A stretch of DNA of 64,000 bases from Polaromonas jejuensis NBRC 106434 (GTDB lineage: Bacteria > Pseudomonadota > Gammaproteobacteria > Burkholderiales > Burkholderiaceae_C), in contig NZ_BCYO01000003.1 in the NCBI RefSeq assembly GCF_001598235.1, positions 186,001 to 250,000 of the forward strand, in the 5' to 3' direction. Shown here in pieces: positions 35,973 through 44,011 of the stretch. The notes under the pieces are model-generated. The model did no database searches. It was not told the origin of the DNA and saw only the letters and a program-made list of their open reading frames with translations. The position numbers and the translations under genes were made by a program. Every line of letters starts with the position of its first letter. The first letter of the stretch is position 1.

Positions 35973-36830
35973 TCAAACCGCCAGCCGGCCCGGCATGCGG
36001 GTCATGAAATCCGCCAGGTAATTGGCTTCCTCGGAGGCGCCGGGACGTGCGTAAAGGCCGATGCCGATCTGTATCGAGGTCGGGGATTCGGGCGTGGAGG
36101 GCAGCACGCGGCAGCCCGGCGGGATGGTGGCTGAAATCATGGGGCCTATGCCTATGCCCACCTGCACCGCGGTGGCCATGGCCACCAGGGTGGAGGCTTC
36201 ACACACCATGTTCCAGTGCAGCTGGCTGTCGGCCAGCGACTCCATGACCCGGGTGCGCCAGGGGCAGGCGTCGGTGAAAAGCACCACCGGCAGTGCCTCG
36301 TCCGGCAGCAGTGTCAGGTCGGAGCGCACCACCCACAGCAATTGCTCGGGCCATTCGACCAGGGGCTGGTGCGCCACCTCCTGGGTGTCGCAGATCAGCA
36401 AATCGAGTTTGTCCTGTTCAAACAGCGCGGCCAGCTGCCGGTTGCCTGCAATGATCAGGTCCAGATGCACCTTGGGGTTCTGGTCGCGGAAGGATTTCAG
36501 GATGTCAATCAGCCGCGTCGCGGCAAAGTCTTCCACCACCCCCAGCTTGACGCGCCCTTCCATGTGCTGGCCGCTGATGCGCTGGCAGGCTTCTTCGTTG
36601 AGGGTCAGGATCTCGCGCGCGTAGGGCTCCAGAATGCGTCCCTCGGCGTTGGCTGTCAGGCCCTTGGGCGAACGCTCGAACAGCGGGGCGCCCGCGATAT
36701 CTTCCAGGCGCCGGATCTGCATGCTGACGGCCGCCTGGGTACGGTGCAGGGCGGCCGCTGCGCCATTGACGGTGCCCACGTCAATCACCGACAAGAATGC
36801 ACGCAACAGGTGCGGGTCCAAGTCCTGCAT
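35973..36830 (-). CDS. LysR-family transcriptional regulator
   Basis: The 285-residue protein starts MQDLDPHLLRAFLSVIDVGTVNGAAAALHRTQAAVSMQIRRLE, a standard LysR HTH, with an effector domain behind. It diverges from the polyamine-type ABC operon, which it probably controls; an ATTG-N12-CAAT site lies just before its start. Its stop lies five bases before the hpnC start, so its transcript may extend into the hopanoid genes, either as a real link or by chance. The effector could be a guanidino or amino compound. Confidence 0.85.
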   Translation of the reverse strand: MQDLDPHLLRAFLSVIDVGTVNGAAAALHRTQAAVSMQIRRLEDIAGAPLFERSPKGLTANAEGRILEPYAREILTLNEEACQRISGQHMEGRVKLGVVEDFAATRLIDILKSFRDQNPKVHLDLIIAGNRQLAALFEQDKLDLLICDTQEVAHQPLVEWPEQLLWVVRSDLTLLPDEALPVVLFTDACPWRTRVMESLADSQLHWNMVCEASTLVAMATAVQVGIGIGPMISATIPPGCRVLPSTPESPTSIQIGIGLYARPGASEEANYLADFMTRMPGRLAV

Positions 36831-36838
36831 TCAGTTTT

Positions 36839-36858
36839 ATTGATAGGTAAACGACAAT
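36839..36858. promoter_or_regulatory. Candidate LysR binding site in the divergent region
   Basis: ATTG and CAAT face each other across 12 bases (ATTGATAGGTAAACGACAAT), close to the LysR T-N11-A type. It sits 8 bp before the LysR start and about 130 bp before the ABC operon. A second dyad GATAG...CTATC overlaps it. Confidence 0.35.
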
Positions 36859-36985
36859 TTTGTGGCTATCGCCACTTTAGCAGAGCCCTTACCATGGCTT
36901 TGAGATTTTTTGAAAGGCAGCGAAAGCAGGTTTTCGCAGTTCAACAAATTATTCTTATATACCCACACTTACAGGAGACCCCGAC

Positions 36986-38080
36986 ATGACACACGATATC
37001 CAACGGCGCACCCTGGTCAAGGCCGCCGGCGCCGCGCTGGCCACCACGGCGCTGGGATTCCCGGCGCTCAACGCACTGGCTCAAAATCGCCGATTTGCAG
37101 GGAAAACCATCCGTATCCTGACCTGGTCGGACGACACGGGGCTGGCGGTGCTGCGCAATATTGCGCAGACCTTCGAAGCGCAGACCGGTGCCAAGGTGAT
37201 TGCCGACCGCACGGGTAGCACGTCCGAGATGGTCGCAAAGCTCAAGGCCGGCGGCAACCGCCCGCAATACGACGTGATCACGCTGGCGGGTGTCGGGGCC
37301 GTGACCTTGGCCAGTGCCGGCCTGCTGGAAAAGCCCGACCTGAACCAGCTGCCCAACCTGCAAAGTGTGGACCAGCGGTTTCGCACCGGGGCGGACGGCC
37401 ACGGCATCGGCTACCTGCTGTGGACCGGCGGCATGCTTTACAACACCCGTACCTTCAAGGCCGCGCCGACCAGCTATGAGGAAATGTGGAACCCCAAATA
37501 TGCCAAGCGGGTGTTCCTGCCGCCGGCCACCTGGACGGATTCGCTGGACACCATTGTGGCGGCGGCCAAGCTGACCGGCGGCAGCGCGACCAATGTGGAA
37601 GGCGGTTTCAAGAAGCTGGCCGAACTCAAGGACCGGGTGCTGACCTTTGGCGAGAACCCGACGCAAATCGCCGAGCTGTTCCGCTCCAACTCGCTGGACA
37701 TTGGCGCGGTGTATGCGCCGGCGTTTTTCGCCAAGGAACTCAAGGACCCCAATTCCGGCCTGGGCGCCACCTACAACCTCAAAGAAGGCTTTTTCGCCGA
37801 CCTGATGTACACCATCGTGCCCAAGGCCCATCCCGGCGAGTCGTCCGTGATCCATGCCTTCCTCAACCACACGCTGGACCCGGTCGTGCAGGGCAAGATG
37901 GCCGAGGACGTGCTCAACGGGCCGGTCAACCTCAAGGCCGTGCTCTCGCCCGAGGCGCAAAAGAGCCCCTTCATCATCAAGCCCGAGCAGCTTGGCTCCA
38001 CGGCGGTGATCCACGACAAGGCGGTGATTGCCGCGGTGCGCGACAGCTGGATCAAGCGCTATACGCAGACCTTTTCCTGA
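36986..38080 (+). CDS. Polyamine-type ABC transporter periplasmic binding protein (PotD/PotF-like)
   Basis: The 364-residue binding protein has a Tat-like leader (IQRRTLVKAAGAALATTALG) and a type II fold starting KTIRILTWSDDTGLAV. The domain resembles the spermidine/putrescine-binding family (SBP_bac_8). An AGGAGA ribosome site precedes ATG 36986. It is first in an operon with two permeases, an ATPase, an ornithine-cyclodeaminase homologue, a ureohydrolase and RidA. The ligand is probably a cationic amino or guanidino compound; the exact one is unknown. Confidence 0.87.
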   Translation: MTHDIQRRTLVKAAGAALATTALGFPALNALAQNRRFAGKTIRILTWSDDTGLAVLRNIAQTFEAQTGAKVIADRTGSTSEMVAKLKAGGNRPQYDVITLAGVGAVTLASAGLLEKPDLNQLPNLQSVDQRFRTGADGHGIGYLLWTGGMLYNTRTFKAAPTSYEEMWNPKYAKRVFLPPATWTDSLDTIVAAAKLTGGSATNVEGGFKKLAELKDRVLTFGENPTQIAELFRSNSLDIGAVYAPAFFAKELKDPNSGLGATYNLKEGFFADLMYTIVPKAHPGESSVIHAFLNHTLDPVVQGKMAEDVLNGPVNLKAVLSPEAQKSPFIIKPEQLGSTAVIHDKAVIAAVRDSWIKRYTQTFS

Positions 38081-38144
38081 TCACCCTTGATGTCCACCAC
38101 GGCCGGTTCGCGCGTTGCGCACCGGCCGTCAGGAGAGTCTGACC

Positions 38145-39002
38145 ATGTCCTATTTTCATTCGGGCCGCCTTCGGCTGGCCCTGCTGGCCTTGCCGGCCAT
38201 CGTGTTGTTGCTGCCCTTTTTTCTGGCCGTTGCCTTTGTGCTGCGCTTTTCCTTCTCGGCGGAAACGCAGGCCATTGAGGGCTTCAGTCTTGGGCGCTAT
38301 CTGGGCCTGCTCGACCCGTTCTTTTTGCGCTCGGTGATCCTGACGCTGAAACTGGCGGCGCTGAGCACGGTCATCTGCCTGGTGCTGGCGGTGCCAGTGG
38401 CCATGCTGATGGCGGCGATCACCCAGCCCATCTGGCGGCGCATCGTCACCAGCCTGATTTTGCTGCCCATGATTTTGAACCTGCTGATTCAGTCCTATGG
38501 CTGGATCATGGTGCTGGGGCCCAACGGCATCATCAACGGGGTGCTGCTCAAGCTGGGCTTGCTGGATCGCCCTGTGCAGCTGCTGTTCAATGAAATTGGC
38601 GTGCTGGTGGGCCTGGTGCAAACCGCTTTGCCGCTGGCCGTGTTTCCCATCCTGGGCTCGATGCGCGCCATTTCGGGGCAGTACCTGGAGGCCAGTGCCA
38701 GCCTCGGCGCCAAGCCCTGGGTGTCGTTTCGCGACATCACGCTGCCGTTGCTCAAGCCCGGGCTGATAGGCGCGGCCTCCATCGTGTTCGCCTTCAACGC
38801 CAGCGCCTTCGCCGTGCCGCTGCTGCTGGGCGGACGCCGCGTCCAGACCATGGGCGTGGCCATTCGCGACATGGTTTCGCCGATGTTTGACTGGGGCGGC
38901 GCGGCGGCCGCCGGTGTCACCCTCATCGCCATCACCCTGGCGACCCTGATGGCCGCGACCTGGCTGTCCACACGCAGCACCCAATGGCAAGGAGCACGTT
39001 GA
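38145..39002 (+). CDS. ABC transporter permease (PotB-type)
   Basis: The 285-residue inner-membrane protein has six helices and the EAA-type cytoplasmic loop EASASLGAKPWVSFRDITLPLLKPG (about residues 182-206), which contacts the ATPase. AGGAGA lies 8 bases before ATG 38145. The TGA overlaps the next permease's ATG (TGATG). It forms the channel with the second permease. Confidence 0.9.
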   Translation: MSYFHSGRLRLALLALPAIVLLLPFFLAVAFVLRFSFSAETQAIEGFSLGRYLGLLDPFFLRSVILTLKLAALSTVICLVLAVPVAMLMAAITQPIWRRIVTSLILLPMILNLLIQSYGWIMVLGPNGIINGVLLKLGLLDRPVQLLFNEIGVLVGLVQTALPLAVFPILGSMRAISGQYLEASASLGAKPWVSFRDITLPLLKPGLIGAASIVFAFNASAFAVPLLLGGRRVQTMGVAIRDMVSPMFDWGGAAAAGVTLIAITLATLMAATWLSTRSTQWQGAR

Positions 39003-39922
39003 TGGCAACGACAACCTTAATCACCTCTTCAACCATGTCTTCAACCACCTCTTCAAGCGGGTCTTCGGTCATGCCTTCAAGCACTTCGCAGGCCGGCCGC
39101 GGATCGTTTGGCTGGGTCATGGGCACGCTGGCCGGGCTGGGCCTGCTCATCGCCGCGCTGCCGGTGGTGATCATCCTGATCATGTCGTTCTCGGGCGGCA
39201 CCAACCTGGATTTTCCACCCCAGTCGCTGTCGCTGCGCTGGTACGGCGCCGCTTTCGATGTGCTGTTTGGCGACAAAAGCGAGGGCACGATGTCGGCTTT
39301 CAGTGCCATGAGCAGCAGCCTGATCGTGGGCCTCGTCACCATGCTGGCCAGCGTCAGCGTGTGTGTACCGTTGTCCTATGCCGTGGTGCGCAGCCAGGGG
39401 CGCTGGCGCCATGTGGCCGAACTGCTGTTCACCTTGCCCATCGTGTTTCCGCTGGTGGTGCTGGGTGTGGCCTATCTGCTCATGACCGAGGCGCTCAACC
39501 GTGAGACGGGCATTGACCTGGGCCTGTTTCGCCTGGCCATCCCGCACATCACGCTGGCGCTGCCTTTTGTGCTGCGCAATTGCCTGAGTGCCATGAACGG
39601 CGTTGGCGTGGACCTGGAGGAGGCCGCCATGTCGCTGGGCGCCTCGCCCTTGCGCGCCATCCTGCACGTGGTCGTGCCGCTGATGAAGCCGGGGATCATG
39701 GCCGGGCTGATCTTCGCCTTCATCATTTCATTCAATGAGTTCACGGTGACCTTCTTCATGTACACGATTGACGTGCGCACCTTGCCGATCTGGATGTACA
39801 GCCGCACCGTCTCGTCGCTGGACCCCACCACCCTGGCCATTTCGACCCTGATCATTGCCCTGGACGTGGCGCTGATCGCCTGGGTCGACAAGATCGTCGC
39901 CGGCAAGGGCAGCCTGTTTTGA
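39002..39922 (+). CDS. ABC transporter permease (PotC-type) with Ser/Thr-rich N-terminus
   Basis: The 306-residue permease has the EAA-type loop EEAAMSLGASPLRAILHVVVPLMKPG at about residue 205. The first 38 residues are low-complexity (MATTTLITSSTMSSTT..., then SSVMPSSTSQAG), encoded by recurring CTTCAA/TCTTCAAC units at 39025-39080, before TM1. Such a tail is unusual for PotC. A later start (Met12 or Met23) would shorten but not remove it. The ATG overlaps the previous stop, which supports the full-length form. Confidence 0.87.
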   Translation: MATTTLITSSTMSSTTSSSGSSVMPSSTSQAGRGSFGWVMGTLAGLGLLIAALPVVIILIMSFSGGTNLDFPPQSLSLRWYGAAFDVLFGDKSEGTMSAFSAMSSSLIVGLVTMLASVSVCVPLSYAVVRSQGRWRHVAELLFTLPIVFPLVVLGVAYLLMTEALNRETGIDLGLFRLAIPHITLALPFVLRNCLSAMNGVGVDLEEAAMSLGASPLRAILHVVVPLMKPGIMAGLIFAFIISFNEFTVTFFMYTIDVRTLPIWMYSRTVSSLDPTTLAISTLIIALDVALIAWVDKIVAGKGSLF

Positions 39923-39963
39923 GCGCGGCTTCCAAGAACCTGATTAACGAAAGACTGTTGCAT

Positions 39964-41022
39964 ATGGACAAACATCTGGAACTCCGCGGTATAGGCAAAC
40001 GCTTCGGCACGGCGGAGGTGCTTAGCGGGGTCGATCTGAGCATCGCCCGCGGCGAATTTGTGTGCCTGCTCGGGCCCTCGGGCTGCGGCAAGACCACACT
40101 GCTGCGCATCATTTCCGGCTTCGAGAGCGCCAGCAGTGGGCAACTGCTGCTGGACGGCCAGGAGATCAACCATGTGGCGCCGCATCTGCGCGGCTTTGGC
40201 ATGGTGTTTCAGTCGCTGGCGCTGTTCCCCCACATGACGGTGGCCGAAAACATCGCCTACGGCCTGAAGCTCAAAGGCGTGGCCCCGGCGCAGCGCGCCA
40301 GCCGGGTCGAGGAATTGCTGCACATGGTGCAGCTTCCGGCGATTGCGGACCGGCCGGTGTCGGCGCTCTCCGGTGGCCAGCGCCAGCGCGTGGCCATTGC
40401 GCGCGCGCTGGCCGTGCCGCCCAAGCTGTTTTTGCTGGACGAGCCGCTGTCGGCCCTGGACGCGCAGCTGCGCGACAGCATGCAGATCGAACTCAGGCAG
40501 CTGCAGCAGCAGTTTGGCGTGACCACCATCGTGGTCACGCACGACCAGCACGAAGCCATGATGTTGTCGGACCGCCTGGTCGTCCTCAAGGGCGGTCGCG
40601 TCCAGCAATGCGACACCCCCTCTCACGTGTACCGCAAACCGGCCAATGCGTTTGTGGCCGAGTTTCTGGGGGCCGCCAATCTGCTGCCCGGCGTGGTGCG
40701 TGGCCCGGGCATGGTCGAGGTGCTGGGCAGCACTCTGGCGTTGCCCAGCAGCCTGCCCGCCGGCAGCAAGGTGACGCTGGCGGTGCGCTCCGAAGACCTC
40801 AGGTTCGAGCAGGCCCACCTTGACGCACCGGCGCGGCCCAACAGCATCTCGGGTGAGATTGATTTTCTGCGTGACCTGGGGGCCAAGTCCGAACTGATCC
40901 TGCGCTGCGGCGATGAGCGTTTGCGTTGCCATGGCAGCGATGCCCAGTTCCAAAGCGCGCGCTGCGGGCAGCGGGTGAATGTTCTGATTGATGCCGAACG
41001 CTGTTCGGTATTTGCCGGCTGA
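39964..41022 (+). CDS. ABC transporter ATP-binding protein (PotA-type)
   Basis: The 352-residue ATPase has Walker A GPSGCGKTT (about residues 36-44), signature LSGGQRQRVAIARAL, Walker B LFLLDEPLSALD and the H-loop VTHDQHEA. A C-terminal TOBE domain starts near residue 270. ATG 39964 is selected; an in-frame TTG at 39919 that overlaps the permease stop is an alternative and would add 15 residues. It energises the polyamine-type importer. Confidence 0.9.
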   Translation: MDKHLELRGIGKRFGTAEVLSGVDLSIARGEFVCLLGPSGCGKTTLLRIISGFESASSGQLLLDGQEINHVAPHLRGFGMVFQSLALFPHMTVAENIAYGLKLKGVAPAQRASRVEELLHMVQLPAIADRPVSALSGGQRQRVAIARALAVPPKLFLLDEPLSALDAQLRDSMQIELRQLQQQFGVTTIVVTHDQHEAMMLSDRLVVLKGGRVQQCDTPSHVYRKPANAFVAEFLGAANLLPGVVRGPGMVEVLGSTLALPSSLPAGSKVTLAVRSEDLRFEQAHLDAPARPNSISGEIDFLRDLGAKSELILRCGDERLRCHGSDAQFQSARCGQRVNVLIDAERCSVFAG

Positions 41023-41037
41023 GCGAGGGAGAGTTTG

Positions 41038-42036
41038 ATGGAAACTTCCGTGCCCACGATCTCCCCGATTTTTGTCGACGCCGCAAGCGTGGCCCGCCAT
41101 TTGCCCTGGCCGGCGCTGCTGCAGGCCTTGCAACAGGCCTTTGCCGCCACCGACCTGAGCACGCCCACGCGCGCTCACCACCACATGGAAGGCATGGGCG
41201 GCAGCAGCACGCCGGTCTTGCTCTCCATGCCGGCGTGGAGTCCGCGCCTGGGCGTGGGGGTCAAACTGGTGACGGTTTATCCCGATAACGCCAGCCTCAA
41301 TTTGCCGTCCATCCATGGCCTGTATGTGTTGATGGATGGCGCCACCGGCCGTCCGCAGGCGGTGCTGGAGGCCGGCGAATTGACGGCGCGGCGCACCGCA
41401 GCCGCCTCGGCCCTGGCCAGCCGGTTTCTTTCACGGCCCGACAGCAGCACCTTGCTGATGGTGGGCACCGGGCGCCTGTCGCAGTATCTGCCACTGGCCC
41501 ATGCCGAGGTGCGTCCGATCAAGCGTGTGCTGGTGTGGGGCAGGTCGCTGGCCAAGGCGCAGGAGAGTGCCGACGCCTTGCGGGCGCAGGGCGTGAATGC
41601 GCTGCCTGTCGCCGGGCTGCAAGAGGCCTGCGCCGAGGCCGACATCATCAGCTGCGCCACCCTGTCCAAGACCTCGCTGCTGCGTGGCGACTGGCTGCGA
41701 CCCGGCACGCATGTGGACCTGGTGGGCGCTTTCACGCCACAGATGCGGGAGGCCGATGACCAGGTGTTCCAACGTGCGGCTTCGGTCTGGTGCGACACCA
41801 CCGCAGGCGCGCTGGCGGAAGCCGGTGACCTGATTCAGTCGCTGGCCTCGGGTGCGCTTGACAATGGGCGCATCAAAGGCGATTTGCTGAGGTTGTGCCA
41901 GGCGGGCCAGCCCGTTTCGCGCCATGACGCGGACATCACCGTTTTCAAATCGGTAGGGGCGGCGCTCGAAGACCTTGCCGCCGCACGGCTATGCCTTGAA
42001 CGCTTGTCCCCCGATTCAATTTTTTCCCCAACATGA
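41038..42036 (+). CDS. Ornithine cyclodeaminase/mu-crystallin family protein
   Basis: The 332-residue protein has the NAD-binding region TLLMVGTGRLSQYLPLAHAEVRPIKRVLVWGRS (about residues 138-170) and HVDLVGAFTPQMREAD near residue 224. The family includes ornithine cyclodeaminase (ornithine to proline plus ammonia), ketimine reductases and delta1-pyrroline-2-carboxylate reductase. GGGAGA precedes ATG 41038. The overlap with the ureohydrolase gene (ATGA) suggests linked steps: a ureohydrolase product such as ornithine could be cyclised here. The usual motif is GTGxQA; here it is GTGRLS, so the coenzyme site is slightly unusual. Confidence 0.83.
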   Translation: METSVPTISPIFVDAASVARHLPWPALLQALQQAFAATDLSTPTRAHHHMEGMGGSSTPVLLSMPAWSPRLGVGVKLVTVYPDNASLNLPSIHGLYVLMDGATGRPQAVLEAGELTARRTAAASALASRFLSRPDSSTLLMVGTGRLSQYLPLAHAEVRPIKRVLVWGRSLAKAQESADALRAQGVNALPVAGLQEACAEADIISCATLSKTSLLRGDWLRPGTHVDLVGAFTPQMREADDQVFQRAASVWCDTTAGALAEAGDLIQSLASGALDNGRIKGDLLRLCQAGQPVSRHDADITVFKSVGAALEDLAAARLCLERLSPDSIFSPT

Positions 42037-43106
42037 GCAATGCCATGATCACCAATGCAGAACACCTGGCCCGATTGCGGGACCGTTATGCCGACGCCTC
42101 GGGCGCCGACATGTTTCACCCCGCCTTCAAGGCCGTGGCCGAGCAGATCTTCAGCAGTTCGGACCGCCGCAAATGGCCGTTTGCCGATGTCGCCACGTTT
42201 CTGGATGCCCCTTACCGACCTGATGGCCTGGCCCAACCCCTGCCCAATCTGGCGGGCCTGGATGTCGCGCTGATCGGCGTGCCTATGGACCTGGGTGTGA
42301 CCAACCGCGCCGGAGCGCGTCTGGGGCCGCGGGCCGTGCGCAATGTGGAGCGCATCGGACCCTATGAACATGCCCTGGGCCTGGCCCCCATCACGCGGCT
42401 GAAGATGGCCGACGTGGGCGACGTGCCCATGCGCAGCCGCTACAGCCTGGACGAATGCCATGCCGACATCGAGGCCTGTTTTACCCAGGTGGTGCAGGCC
42501 GGTGTGATTCCGCTGGCCGTGGGCGGTGACCATTCGATCACGGGCTCGATTTTGAAAGCCGTGGGCCGCGACCGGCCGGTGGGCATGGTGCACATCGATG
42601 CGCATTGCGACACCGCCGGCACCTACGAGGGTTCCAAATTTCATCACGGCGGGCCCTTCCGCGAAGCGGTGCTGGCGGGCGTGCTGGACCCGCGCCGCAG
42701 CATACAGATCGGCATTCGGGGGGGCGCCGAGTATTTGTGGGAGTTTTCGTTCGACTCCGGCATGACCGTGATCCATGCCGAAGAATTTTCCAAAATGGGT
42801 GTGGAGGCCGTGATCCGGCGCGCTAGGGAAGTGGTGGGCGACGGCCCGACCTATGTCACGTTTGACGTGGACAGCCTGGACCCGGCCTACGCACCGGGTA
42901 CGGGCACACCCGAGGTCGGCGGCCTGAGCCCGCGTGAAGTGCTCACCTTGCTGCGCGGCCTGGCGGGCCTGAACATCGTGGGCGGCGACGTGATGGAGGT
43001 GGCCCCGCAGCACGACCCCACCAGCAACACGGCCCAGGTGGGGGCGCAGATGCTGTTCGAGATCCTGTGCCTGGTGGCGCTGTCGCCGGCCATGGCCGGG
43101 CGGTAA
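42033..43106 (+). CDS. Ureohydrolase (agmatinase/guanidino acid hydrolase family)
   Basis: The 357-residue enzyme has the full binuclear metal set: His167 in GGDHSIT, Asp189/His191/Asp193 in HIDAHCDT and Asp278/Asp280 in FDVDSLDP. It should cleave urea from a guanidino group. The N-terminal extension of about 70 residues before the core, and the loop FHHGGPFREA, are unlike E. coli agmatinase (about 306 residues) and closer to guanidinobutyrase/guanidinopropionase-type enzymes. It overlaps the cyclodeaminase-like gene by four bases. Candidates are arginine, 4-guanidinobutyrate, guanidinopropionate or guanidine itself; sequence alone does not decide. Confidence 0.86.
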   Translation: MSNAMITNAEHLARLRDRYADASGADMFHPAFKAVAEQIFSSSDRRKWPFADVATFLDAPYRPDGLAQPLPNLAGLDVALIGVPMDLGVTNRAGARLGPRAVRNVERIGPYEHALGLAPITRLKMADVGDVPMRSRYSLDECHADIEACFTQVVQAGVIPLAVGGDHSITGSILKAVGRDRPVGMVHIDAHCDTAGTYEGSKFHHGGPFREAVLAGVLDPRRSIQIGIRGGAEYLWEFSFDSGMTVIHAEEFSKMGVEAVIRRAREVVGDGPTYVTFDVDSLDPAYAPGTGTPEVGGLSPREVLTLLRGLAGLNIVGGDVMEVAPQHDPTSNTAQVGAQMLFEILCLVALSPAMAGR

Positions 43107-43158
43107 CAGGCCGTGCATCATTGCATTTCTTTTTCAACTTTTACCTGTCAGGAAAACC

Positions 43159-43515
43159 ATGACCATCCAGCGCATTGAAACCGGCCCCCGCATGTCGCAA
43201 GCCGTGGTGCACCAGAAAACCATTTACCTGGCCGGCCAGGTGGCCGACCATGACGCCGGGCCCAGCGTCTTCACGCAGACGCAACAGGCCCTCGCCAGCA
43301 TTGACCGCCTGCTGGCCGCTGCCGGCAGCGACAAAACCCGGATACTGAGTGCCACCATCTGGCTGACCGACATGGACACCTTTGGCGAGATGAACCGTGC
43401 CTGGGAGGCCTGGGTGGCCCCTGGCAGCACCCCGGCACGCGCCACGGTGCACAGCGCCCGTCTGGCGGCCCCGGAGTACCGAGTGGAAATTGGCGTGATT
43501 GCGGCTCAGGCTTAA
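43159..43515 (+). CDS. RidA/YjgF-family imine deaminase
   Basis: The 118-residue trimeric enzyme hydrolyses reactive enamines and imines. The key Arg lies in TPARATVHSARL, and VEIGVIA ends the domain as usual. A Met-poor start MTIQRIETGPRMSQAV and AGQVA in the second strand fit RidA subgroups found with amino-acid catabolism. It is the last gene of the operon and likely clears imines formed by the cyclodeaminase-like enzyme. Confidence 0.88.
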   Translation: MTIQRIETGPRMSQAVVHQKTIYLAGQVADHDAGPSVFTQTQQALASIDRLLAAAGSDKTRILSATIWLTDMDTFGEMNRAWEAWVAPGSTPARATVHSARLAAPEYRVEIGVIAAQA

Positions 43516-43903
43516 ACGACGCCTGCGCCCATACCCCCGCGCACCCCGCCACCGCTGCAGGGGTGAGCCCGGCTGTTAAGCCCTGAATTCGTGGCGCGGC
43601 CACGCTTCACGTCCGGGAGGCTGCAAATGCCCTGCGTTGCCGGACGCCGCGACTCTGGCCGGAAATCGGCTGCATTTTGCGGGCTCCTCATGCCGCTCCA
43701 GGCCGGATGTGGAGCGCAGTTGCCCTGCGCCAGGCATCCGGGCGAACATTACCCACTTCATCATGACGGCAGCCGCACAGGCAGCGCAACGCGTGCAAGC
43801 GCCTGGTCGCGGCGCGGCGGTTGCCTCTGACTTGGGCGCCAATGGGCATCGCTGCCGGTAATCTTTTGCCGCTGGCCTTGATGTCTGCGGCGCGCCCTGT
43901 CGC
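43516..43903. other. Gap of about 390 bp without a supportable gene
   Basis: The DNA is as GC-rich as coding DNA and has several overlapping short frames on both strands. The longest (43576-43920, minus, 114 codons) begins MPRLVKRQGAPQTSRP, faintly like the basic start of a TetR regulator, and would be divergent from the pump, but the rest shows no HTH. It may be the decayed remnant of a local repressor. No promoter, terminator or RNA gene was recognised in it. Confidence 0.4.
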
Positions 43904-43946
43904 TTGACAAGCCTAGGCATTTAACCTAGATTACTAACCGGTCAGT
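43904..43946 (+). promoter_or_regulatory. Promoter and TetR-type operator of the first RND operon
   Basis: A perfect -35 TTGACA (43904-43909) and a -10 TAGATT (43927-43932) are spaced by 17 bp. Immediately after lies ACTAACCGGTCAGT (43933-43946), palindromic except for one base pair, of the type bound by TetR regulators of RND pumps. It covers the expected transcription start. Confidence 0.6.
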
Positions 43947-44011
43947 CATTAATGGGCTGGCCCAGTAGCTTGTTGCCGGCCCTAAAGCCTGGCCCTTACC
44001 CGGATTCGATC

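Noticed and set aside
43516-43560. Another copy of the 46 bp coding repeat
   Set aside because: The CCCCCGCGCACCCCG stretch is only GC-rich and lacks the GGCAGCGA and CACACGCAG core.
43576-43920. 114-codon minus-strand frame that could be a TetR gene upstream of the RND operon
   Set aside because: Only the first 15-20 residues look TetR-like; there is no helix-turn-helix and composition is that of random GC-rich DNA. Kept only as a possible remnant.
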